A stretch of DNA of 64,000 nt from assembly GCA_937895345.1 (NCBI GenBank), contig CALAWP010000074.1:132986-196985 (forward strand), written 5' to 3'. The translations under genes were made by a program, and so were the position numbers. A model generated the notes under the pieces. The model saw only the letters and a program-made list of their open reading frames with translations. It did not search any database and was not told the origin of the DNA. The DNA is from an uncultured Paenibacillus sp. (lineage in GTDB: Bacteria; Bacillota; Bacilli; Paenibacillales; Paenibacillaceae). This document shows, in pieces, positions 18,006 through 24,568 of this stretch (positions are counted from its first letter, which is position 1; each line of letters opens with the position of its first letter).

Positions 18006-18740
18006 TTATAAGACTCCCCCATCCGGCTTGTATTTGACCCAGGTGCATCCCGTTGCGAGATTCGTGTGATTGTCCTTCGACTTCAGGAACACGCCAAAAT
18101 CAAGAGTTCCGACAGCCCCTTCCGCATACACATTGTAGGTGACAGCCCACTGTTTCGCGAAGGTTCCCGTATTGCAGCCGAATATTTTCGTCGAAGCGCT
18201 TGAATCATAGGTCGTCTGACCTCCGGAAATAAAAGGCGCCAGATCCGCCTTGATATCCGACTTCCAGATCACGGCGCCAGGGTCCGAAGGCATGACGGGA
18301 GTATTGCTTCGGTTGTGCTCCAGCGTCAGCCATAAATTGTCCTGGGCGTGGCCGAAATACCAGAAGCGGCTTACGGGCTTGGAGCCGCATTTGCGAATCG
18401 CTTCCCAGAACTCGCTTCCCTTGCCGATCCATTTCAGCGTCCAGCCGTATTGCTTGGCTCTTGCCTCCAGCAATTGAACATAGGAATTGAACCCTTTCGC
18501 TTTGACCTCTTTCACGGAGGAACGATTATGTTTGACATCGTCCGCCCAGCGCTTCTCGAAGGCAGGCTTGAAGATCGCCCAGACCACCTGCTCGTTCGGC
18601 TTCGCGGGAAACGTCTTGTGATAGGCCAGGTTGAGCGGATAATTCACATAATTGGCCCAGCTTATGTCATGCTCCTTGTCCTTCAGGTTTCGTATGCCCG
18701 GACCTCCGCTCAGCATAAGAAAAGTTCGGTTAATCGACAT
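18006..18740 (-). CDS. Caspase-like (clan CD) peptidase candidate
   Basis: 244 residues. An opening strand FLMLSGGPG is followed by DISWANYVNYPLNLA, then a central strand ending in SRFWYFGHAQDN with H131, and later STKIFGCNTGTF with C189. The order strand-loop-His with a preceding glycine, then hydrophobic strand-G-Cys-x-x-G 58 residues later, is the pattern of the caspase/CHAT/C25-like fold. No signal peptide is present, so it would act in the cytoplasm. ATG 18740 has GGGAG eight bases upstream. It is third in a four-gene operon headed by a DUF2589 protein. Assignment rests on motif reading only; a non-catalytic homologue is possible. Confidence 0.55.
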   Translation of the reverse strand: MSINRTFLMLSGGPGIRNLKDKEHDISWANYVNYPLNLAYHKTFPAKPNEQVVWAIFKPAFEKRWADDVKHNRSSVKEVKAKGFNSYVQLLEARAKQYGWTLKWIGKGSEFWEAIRKCGSKPVSRFWYFGHAQDNLWLTLEHNRSNTPVMPSDPGAVIWKSDIKADLAPFISGGQTTYDSSASTKIFGCNTGTFAKQWAVTYNVYAEGAVGTLDFGVFLKSKDNHTNLATGCTWVKYKPDGGVL

Positions 18741-18761
18741 ATCCACAGCTCCCTCTTATAT

Positions 18762-19532
18762 TCACTGCGGGACGAGCTTGCGGAGCGGTTCCCCTTCCTG
18801 CTCGCCGACCTGCGTCCACTCGTAATTGCGCACGTTGACCGTCATCTTCATCGTGGACAGCACTTCCGGCGGCAATTCGACCAGGTCCTTGTAGGCGAAC
18901 AACGCCGTCATCCGCGTTTCGGTCGGAAGCGGAATTTCGATTAAGCGCAGCGCGGCCACTTCCTCCTCATGCTGCTTCCGAATCGGTTCCAACAGCTCGG
19001 CCAGGCGTTCGGTCACGCTTTCGGACTTGACCGTTGCCAAGCCGCGATCGGCCAAAGCCTGGACAATTCGGTGCGCGCACTCTTTGACGTCGAACGTCTG
19101 CATCTGAACCTTGTCGTCCGGCGGGGTATGAGCCGCCAGTTCGGTAGGTCCCAAAATCAGGTCGATCGTCGTTTCCTCCGCCACCATTCCGATCTGCTCA
19201 TAATCCTTCGTTCGGGGAAATGTCAGCTGATTGGTCAGCTTCCGTTCGGGAATGGCCGTCGTCACGACGCCCCGGACGCGGGAGGCGGTCAGCTTGACGA
19301 GATCGCGGACGGGGTTAGGCTCGGCCGCCGTCAGCATCCTGTTGACATCGCCTTGCAGCACAAATTTCAAGTCGAAGTCGATCGTATCGATTTCGATCCG
19401 GGGAACGGGAAACGCGCGCATAAGCGCGTCCTTCTCATACAGCACCGCAAGATCGCGCGACACGCGGTCGGACAAGCTTCTGGCTTCCGCCACCGATCCG
19501 AGAATGCTCCCTATTACCGTTTTCAGTTCCAT
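18762..19532 (-). CDS. Unknown protein, second gene of DUF2589 operon
   Basis: 256 residues. A helical start (TVIGSILGSVAEARSLSDRVSRDLA) is followed by a beta-rich body with alternating charged and hydrophobic residues (RIEIDTIDFDLKFVL) and a helical, glutamate-rich section near residue 190 (RKQHEEEVAALRL). I do not recognise the family. The opening helix and the following amphipathic strands loosely echo the DUF2589 protein upstream, suggesting the two might be distant relatives or co-assemble. ATG 19532 follows GGGAGTG; the gap to the DUF2589 gene is 24 bases. Confidence 0.65.
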   Translation of the reverse strand: MELKTVIGSILGSVAEARSLSDRVSRDLAVLYEKDALMRAFPVPRIEIDTIDFDLKFVLQGDVNRMLTAAEPNPVRDLVKLTASRVRGVVTTAIPERKLTNQLTFPRTKDYEQIGMVAEETTIDLILGPTELAAHTPPDDKVQMQTFDVKECAHRIVQALADRGLATVKSESVTERLAELLEPIRKQHEEEVAALRLIEIPLPTETRMTALFAYKDLVELPPEVLSTMKMTVNVRNYEWTQVGEQEGEPLRKLVPQ

Positions 19533-19556
19533 TCTGGTTCACTCCCGGCGCGCCGA

Positions 19557-20141
19557 TCAGTTGCTCGACGCCGTTGTTTTTTCCGTAATCGATTTTTCAA
19601 GAATTTGCAGCACTTTGGCCAGCCCCGCAGGCATGTCGTCCTGAACGGCGCGCACGTTCACGTTCATCTGGTATTCCTTGTTGAAGCTGGAGGTGTTGTG
19701 CGAGTTGTGGTTGTAGCTGAAGTTCGCCCGGAACTCGACGCGGACCGGCGACAGCCAGCTGGAGTAGGCTGCCTTCGTTTCAACGCCGACGGCGGTCGAC
19801 GTCTTGACGTCGTGCGTCTCGGTTTCCGTAATTTTGGCCGTAAAATTGATTTCCGTGCTTTCGATGCGGATGAACGGAATCGGTACGATGGACAGGACGG
19901 GAACTTCCAGCGAGGCGTCGCTCACCTGGCCGCTGTCGCTCACCTTGTTGTACTCGAACTTGACGGTCCGTGTCTTGCCCAGCTTGGTCGGATCGCTGGC
20001 ATCCGGGGTAAAGCCGACCCTCTCGATAAATTCGATGGTCGTCTGCGCGGCTTGCGCCTGCGCCTGAACGACGGCCGTCAGCGGCGCGCCGATCAAATGG
20101 CGAAACGGAATCGATTGCAATTCTTGCGTAGCTCTGGACAT
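19557..20141 (-). CDS. DUF2589 domain protein, first gene of operon
   Basis: 194 residues with the DUF2589 signature at the N-terminus: LQSIPFRHLIGAPLTAVV, AQAQAAQTTIEFI and a following beta-rich section with VPVLSIVPIPFIRIE. The C-terminal half has alternating strands (VEFRANFSYNHN) and a final helix. DUF2589 has no assigned function; the amphipathic strand pattern would fit an oligomerising or membrane-acting protein, which is inference. ATG 20141 is preceded by GGAGGG. It leads an operon with two unknown proteins and the caspase-like candidate. Confidence 0.8.
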   Translation of the reverse strand: MSRATQELQSIPFRHLIGAPLTAVVQAQAQAAQTTIEFIERVGFTPDASDPTKLGKTRTVKFEYNKVSDSGQVSDASLEVPVLSIVPIPFIRIESTEINFTAKITETETHDVKTSTAVGVETKAAYSSWLSPVRVEFRANFSYNHNSHNTSSFNKEYQMNVNVRAVQDDMPAGLAKVLQILEKSITEKTTASSN

Positions 20142-20341
20142 GAAAAATCCCTCCGGTACATGGTTTTTCGGAAATAGAACAGTCGAGGCCCGGTCCCGAT
20201 TTCGTCACCGGATCCGCCGAGTCTCGCTTCTATCGCCGTATCTTGGTTATACCTAAAAAATGGAATTGTGAACCAGTGCCCAAGGAGCTAGTTAGCTCTA
20301 ATTTCCTATAGTTCCTTCTAATTATAAAAATTGAAATTATT

Positions 20342-20437
20342 GTCGGTTTCTGCGGCATCACCGCCGGTACATGGACTTGGAAGTTGACGCCGAACTTGTC
20401 CTTCACGATGCCGTACAGCGGACTCCAGTCCGTCTGC
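20342..20437 (-). pseudogene. Relic of a VOC/PhnB-type protein C-terminus
   Basis: Read on the minus strand this encodes W-S-P-L-Y-G-I-V-K-D-K-F-G-V-N-F-Q-V, which matches the end of PhnB-like glyoxalase-fold proteins (LYG-x-V-x-DKFGV-x-W). No N-terminal part or start codon remains, and the frame runs on into unrelated AT-rich DNA. Confidence 0.55.
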
Positions 20438-20466
20438 TAAACATTTTTTTTCGAACGTTCCATATT

Positions 20467-20495
20467 TTGTTCTATCTTGTACTCGGCCGTAATAC
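20467..20495 (+). promoter_or_regulatory. Sigma-A promoter for the holin-like microgene
   Basis: TTGTTC (20467-20472) and TAATAC (20490-20495) are separated by 17 bp, about 50 bases upstream of the toxin ribosome binding site. Confidence 0.6.
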
Positions 20496-20554
20496 TAATC
20501 AAGTATAGACAACTTGTAGTGGCATTCGTTTCTCCCGGAAAGGAGATGATGCCT

Positions 20555-20635
20555 GTGACAACATTTACCGTAGCTGAAGTTATTATGATGGGTACATTCC
20601 TTATTGCACTGCTGACTTATCTAAAACGAAAATAA
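20555..20635 (+). CDS. Putative holin-like toxin peptide (type I toxin)
   Basis: A 26-residue peptide starting at GTG 20555 with AAAGGAG nine bases upstream; ATG 20549 would add two residues. A short polar start (TTFTVAEVIMM) leads into one hydrophobic helix (GTFLIALLTYL) and a basic tail KRK. This is the layout of the putative holin-like toxins of Bacillales, membrane peptides usually silenced by an overlapping antisense RNA. The 100 bases downstream contain inverted repeats and a hairpin at 20712-20735 that could terminate such an RNA. The toxin role is inferred from the family. Confidence 0.65.
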   Translation: MTTFTVAEVIMMGTFLIALLTYLKRK

Positions 20636-20711
20636 CTCGCCGACTTTTCAGTCATAACGAGTTACTTTCACCGCAATGAAAATGAGGGGATGATGCCACT
20701 GACTTGTCTAT

Positions 20712-20735
20712 GGGAGAGCGCGGCAACGCTCTCCC
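20712..20735. terminator. Hairpin near the holin-like toxin, possible end of sense or antisense RNA
   Basis: GGGAGAGCG and CGCTCTCCC pair perfectly around a six-base loop, followed on the plus strand by TTCTATATTT. It is placed as expected for the toxin mRNA terminator. Confidence 0.65.
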
Positions 20736-20806
20736 TTCTATATTTACGGAGCATCGCACAATTTAGAAGTGGTTTTTTGTTGCTTTCTTGGCATGGATCG
20801 GTCCCG

Positions 20807-21346
20807 TCACAGCTGTTCGCCGCATTTTTTCATAAATCCCATCAACATAATCGTCAGCACAATCGCCGCAACAAAAAGGGCGATAGCCATAAATATAAAC
20901 AACGGCGGAATGAGAATCAGAATGAACATCAATAGACCGGCAAGCTGGAACACGAGAAAATACGTCCACTTCTGCGAGGCTTCCTGTTCCATGTCGGAGC
21001 GCTGCCGCCTGACTGCCATCTCTTTCACGCCCATCAGCAAATGATACACGACCGTCAGCAGCAGCACGAGCGATACCAGGCCGAGCAAGATGCCCAGCGG
21101 ATTAATATGCACGCCTCCGCCCTGCGCCGGCCGCTCATAAATGCCGAATATAGAGACGACGAGCATGATGAGATTAAACGTTTTTCCTTTGACAAAATAA
21201 TCGCTGTGTTCGGCCAACGCCTGGAATCCGACTGCAAACAGAATAAACCCGATCACATCCGGCAAAATATCGAAGCCCTGAATGCGGAAGTCGATCATAA
21301 TAAACAAAAATCCCCAAAAAAACTTGTGAAATCTCTCTTTTGGCAT
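20807..21346 (-). CDS. Multi-pass membrane protein of unknown function
   Basis: 179 residues with about five hydrophobic segments (residues 8-25, 28-45, 55-70, 83-106, 132-168). The first loop FRIQGFDILPDVIGFILFAVG resembles small integral membrane proteins of Bacillales for which no role is known. A charged loop RRQRSDMEQEASQK separates the last two spans. ATG 21346 is preceded by AAAAGGAGG. It lies downstream of the AAA ATPase gene on the same strand with a 17-base gap and may belong to the same transcript. Confidence 0.75.
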   Translation of the reverse strand: MPKERFHKFFWGFLFIMIDFRIQGFDILPDVIGFILFAVGFQALAEHSDYFVKGKTFNLIMLVVSIFGIYERPAQGGGVHINPLGILLGLVSLVLLLTVVYHLLMGVKEMAVRRQRSDMEQEASQKWTYFLVFQLAGLLMFILILIPPLFIFMAIALFVAAIVLTIMLMGFMKKCGEQL

Positions 21347-21363
21347 ATGCCCCTCCTTTTAGC

Positions 21364-22668
21364 CTAATTCTGTACAAACCCGAGCCGGCGGGACTGCGCG
21401 TCGGTCATCCAGTCGCGGCTGCGCCCTTTGGCATGATCCGACTTCATATCGGATATCATCAGGTCCACGTTCGCTTCTCCCTCGTAATGCATTTGCAGCG
21501 CGGCGGAAGCGTACAGCTCGCTCAGCTGCGCCAGCGAAAATCCTTCCGTCAGACGCGCGGCCCTCGCGACCGCTTCCGGGTCCGCGAGACGCTCCATCCC
21601 TTTATGGAGCAGGTACGACAGACGCAGCGCTTCGTTCGGCGGCTTCACCTCGTAGGCCCGGTCGAACCTGCCCGCCCGGTTGATGAGCGCGGGGTCGATT
21701 TTTTCCGGATAGTTGGTCGTTCCGATCAGATAGATGCCTTCCTTCGAGGTGGCCCCGTCCAGCGTGTTCAGAAAAAAGGAGCGGCAAGCTTCCGGCATCG
21801 AATCGATGTCCTCGATGACCAGCACCATCGGCGCCATCTGCATTGCGGACGCAAACACCTCCTGGATCGAGCCGCTGCTTGTATATTCGGTAATTTGCCA
21901 ATACGCGACGGGTGCCCCGGTGGTGGAAGCAATCGATTTGACGAGGGTCGTCTTGCCGTTGCCCGGCTTGCCGTAGAGCAGTATGCCTCTCTTGTAAGGT
22001 ATGCCGTAGGTTTGAAAAAACATCCGGTCTTTGGAGAAAAACTCGTCGATCGAACGGTAGATTTGCGTTTTCAGCTCTTCCTCCATATAGACGTCGCTTC
22101 GGGCTACGGCGCCGGCGATCGTTTCCCGGGTTTGCTCCAGACCGTCCCTCGTATCGGTAAACACCATAATTTTCGTATTTGCGCGCTGACGGCTATTCAT
22201 CTCCTCCAGAAACCGAATCAAGCTTTCGTCGGTTTCGCCGAAGATCAGGTCCTCATAACCGATGCCGTGGTGCATCCACATCGGAATGCGGGCAAGCGCA
22301 ATACGGTGCTTGGGATAAAGAAACAGGTTGTTGCGCACCGACGGCCTGACCGCATAACCTTGCCGAATCGGGCCGGCATCCGGCGCATGCTCGAACACGC
22401 TGGTCTCCACCAGGTCATACAGGGCAGCTGCATGCTCGACGCCTTCAAACCCGCTGCGAAGATCCTCCTCCAGCCCGTTCCAAACCTCGTTGCCGTCTTC
22501 TTGATAATAGAGGCGGAATTCGCTTCCAAACCGTTGGCGCAGAAGCTCGAGGATCGCGCGAACCGTCCCGAGATAGTTGAAATATTGCCTGGCATCAGCC
22601 GAAGCGATATCGGCGCGATCCGCCTGCGCGATGAAGGGCGGTTCCGCCGTCTTGAATGTTATCGTCAT
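21364..22668 (-). CDS. AAA-type ATPase paired with RtcB
   Basis: 434 residues. The N-terminal 200 are an unknown domain; the C-terminal half is a classical single AAA module. Walker A is LLYGKPGNGKTTL, Walker B is VLVIEDID, sensor 1 is IYLIGTTNYPE and the arginine-finger region is LINRAGRFDRAYE, overall closest to the BCS1/CDC48-like group. It probably remodels a protein or RNP. Its ATG lies one base after the RtcB stop codon, so the two are almost certainly co-translated and may act together in RNA repair, a functional link inferred from position only. Confidence 0.88.
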   Translation of the reverse strand: MTITFKTAEPPFIAQADRADIASADARQYFNYLGTVRAILELLRQRFGSEFRLYYQEDGNEVWNGLEEDLRSGFEGVEHAAALYDLVETSVFEHAPDAGPIRQGYAVRPSVRNNLFLYPKHRIALARIPMWMHHGIGYEDLIFGETDESLIRFLEEMNSRQRANTKIMVFTDTRDGLEQTRETIAGAVARSDVYMEEELKTQIYRSIDEFFSKDRMFFQTYGIPYKRGILLYGKPGNGKTTLVKSIASTTGAPVAYWQITEYTSSGSIQEVFASAMQMAPMVLVIEDIDSMPEACRSFFLNTLDGATSKEGIYLIGTTNYPEKIDPALINRAGRFDRAYEVKPPNEALRLSYLLHKGMERLADPEAVARAARLTEGFSLAQLSELYASAALQMHYEGEANVDLMISDMKSDHAKGRSRDWMTDAQSRRLGFVQN

Positions 22669-22669
22669 G

Positions 22670-24091
22670 TTATACTCCTTTCACGGCCGCAAGAGGGCGG
22701 CACTTGGCGACGACGCCGGCAAGCCGCGCCTGCACGACGCTGTCGATAATTTGATCTACGTCTTTATACGCCTGGGGCGACTCGTCGATAATCGACTCCA
22801 GCGCCCGGTGGTTCACGACGATTTCATCGTCCTGCCCGACGCGGAGCGAAGAAGCGAATTCGTCAACGGTGACGAGCTGTTTCGTTGCGTTGCGCGACCG
22901 TACCCGGCCTGCGCCATGGCAGATCGAATAATAATTCCGCGCGCCTTCCGGCAACCCTGCCATTAAATAGGACGCCGTCCCCATCGAGCCGGGAATGAGC
23001 GCCGGATGGCCCGTTTCCTTGTACGGCTCCGGATTGTCGGGATGTCCGGGCGGCAAGGCGCGGGTCGTCCCTTTGCGGTGAACGAGAAGCGAATCGGCTC
23101 CGTGCGTTTCCTCGCAAGCATAGTTGTGCATCAAGTCGTACAACGTCCTCAGCTCCGCCTGGGATCCGAACGTTTCCCGGAATGCGTCGCGTACCGCGTA
23201 AGCGATCAAATGCCGGTTCGCCACGGCATAATTAAGGGCGGAATACATCAGATTGGCGTAGGTCTGCCCGGCCTCGCTGTCCAGCGGCGCAAAGACAAGC
23301 TTCGGATCAGCCGTGCCCAGCCCCAGCCTGCGCATCGTCTTCGCCACCTCCGACCCGCTGAACTGGTTCACTGCGCCGCCCCAGGAGCGGGAGCCGGAAT
23401 GAATCATAACGACGATCTGGCCGTCCCGCAGCCCCCACCGTTCCGCCGTGCTGCGGTTCGCGTCGTTCAAGCTGACAGCCTGGATTTCGATAAAATGATT
23501 GCCGTTGCCCAGCGTGCCCAGTTGACGGTGGGAACGGTGCCATACCGGCTCCGGGATCCGGTTCAGCGCGCCTTCGTCGAAGGCAAACCTGCTGCATTCG
23601 ACATGGGTCAAGGACGTCGCTTTTCGCGGCGTATAAGCGTCCGGAACGTATTTGCCCGGCAGGCCGTGCAGCCCTTTCAGCAGCACATGCTCCAGCCGGA
23701 TGTCGGAAAAATGGCCTCTTGCATGGTTTTCGACCGGAATCCGCTTCTCGATCGCTTTCACCAGCTTTCGCCGCAGCTTTACGTCCCGAAGGTCCCGCTC
23801 CTCCAAATTCGTCAGATGCACCCTCATGCCGCAGCCGATGTCGCTTCCGACGATCGACGGCGATACGAAACCGTTTTCGGCTCCCCATACGGCCGTCGTG
23901 CCGATGCAGGTCCCGACTCCTACATGAGCGTCGGGCGTATAGCTCATATACCGAATATTCGGAATTTGCAAGTTGTTGTTCGCCATCTCGAGCACTTTGG
24001 CCCCCATGGCATGATACAAGTCGTGATGGGCGAATACGTGCAGCTCCCCAGCAGGGAGATCGATTCGCCGATAATAGCGGTCGGTATCCAT
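22670..24091 (-). CDS. rtcB: RtcB-type RNA ligase
   Basis: Joins RNA 2',3'-cyclic phosphate or 3'-phosphate ends to 5'-OH ends, using Mn and GTP through a histidine-GMP intermediate. The 473-residue protein has all family motifs: DAHVGVGTCIG, GSDIGCGMR, LGTLGNGNHFIE, HSGSRSWG, MHNYA, RKGTTRA, PGSMGTASY and the guanylylated histidine in SICHGAGR. Length and motifs fit an active enzyme. It starts at ATG 24091 behind a leader that contains a promoter, a small ORF and a terminator hairpin. The AAA ATPase follows directly. Archease, RtcA and PrfH genes are not seen in this window. Confidence 0.95.
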   Translation of the reverse strand: MDTDRYYRRIDLPAGELHVFAHHDLYHAMGAKVLEMANNNLQIPNIRYMSYTPDAHVGVGTCIGTTAVWGAENGFVSPSIVGSDIGCGMRVHLTNLEERDLRDVKLRRKLVKAIEKRIPVENHARGHFSDIRLEHVLLKGLHGLPGKYVPDAYTPRKATSLTHVECSRFAFDEGALNRIPEPVWHRSHRQLGTLGNGNHFIEIQAVSLNDANRSTAERWGLRDGQIVVMIHSGSRSWGGAVNQFSGSEVAKTMRRLGLGTADPKLVFAPLDSEAGQTYANLMYSALNYAVANRHLIAYAVRDAFRETFGSQAELRTLYDLMHNYACEETHGADSLLVHRKGTTRALPPGHPDNPEPYKETGHPALIPGSMGTASYLMAGLPEGARNYYSICHGAGRVRSRNATKQLVTVDEFASSLRVGQDDEIVVNHRALESIIDESPQAYKDVDQIIDSVVQARLAGVVAKCRPLAAVKGV

Positions 24092-24145
24092 AAATGTTTT
24101 CGATTCCTCTCATATGTCATAGATTTCGATTAAAAAATGCAAAAA

Positions 24146-24175
24146 AGACCGTAAGCCCAATCGCTTACGGTCTTC
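24146..24175 (-). terminator. Attenuator-like terminator in the rtcB leader
   Basis: The 12-bp stem AAGACCGTAAGC / GCTTACGGTCTT with a six-base loop is followed on the minus strand by a run of six T. It lies between the rtcB promoter and the rtcB start codon, so read-through must be needed for expression. Confidence 0.8.
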
Positions 24176-24233
24176 TCGCCATGTGAAAGATAAGGCCTTC
24201 CGCGCTCGCTCAGCGGCAAGCGGAAAATCCTCA

Positions 24234-24329
24234 TCACATCCATGCTCGGGCCCGTAGAGGCCGAAGGACAATGAACAAATGATTCAGTTGAGACAATGCG
24301 GCGTTCTTCCGATCGTTAATGCCGGTCAT
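24234..24329 (-). CDS. Possible 31-residue leader peptide upstream of rtcB
   Basis: ATG 24329 has GGGAGG ten bases upstream and encodes a 31-residue peptide that starts MTGINDRKNAALSQ and ends in a hydrophobic, arginine-rich segment (FIVLRPLRARAWM). It lies inside the transcribed leader, before the attenuator hairpin. It has no recognised family; it could be a regulatory leader peptide or a chance ORF within a structured RNA. Confidence 0.4.
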   Translation of the reverse strand: MTGINDRKNAALSQLNHLFIVLRPLRARAWM

Positions 24330-24363
24330 GTCGGTTCGGCCTCCCTTCTGTAAGATAAAGTTA

Positions 24364-24393
24364 ATCATAATGGCATTCTTATCCGTTTGTCAA
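24364..24393 (-). promoter_or_regulatory. Sigma-A promoter of the rtcB-AAA operon
   Basis: On the minus strand TTGACA (24388-24393) and TATGAT (24364-24369) are separated by 18 bp. This places the transcript start about 265 bases before the rtcB start codon. Confidence 0.8.
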
Positions 24394-24451
24394 CGCAAAA
24401 AACAACTAAAAGCGATTTCTTTAAAAAGTGAAGCAGAGTGTAAAATTATTC

Positions 24452-24481
24452 TAGTCACATTCGAACGGATTCCCCTATAAT
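24452..24481 (+). promoter_or_regulatory. Likely promoter of the xylanase gene
   Basis: TATAAT (24476-24481) is preceded after 18 bp by TAGTCA (24452-24457). A CRE-like site follows at 24517. Confidence 0.55.
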
Positions 24482-24516
24482 GAAACTCAGAAAGGAGGAA
24501 AAGCTTAACAACAAAA

Positions 24517-24531
24517 ATGTAAGCGCTTAAT
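24517..24531 (+). promoter_or_regulatory. CRE-like site upstream of xylanase
   Basis: ATGTAAGCGCTTAAT matches 14 of 15 positions of the WTGNAANCGNWNNCW consensus for CcpA. It lies downstream of the predicted -10 box, where CcpA would block elongation. Confidence 0.65.
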
Positions 24532-24568
24532 TTGTCATTCTATTTCGAAGAAGAAAGGATGAAATCAT

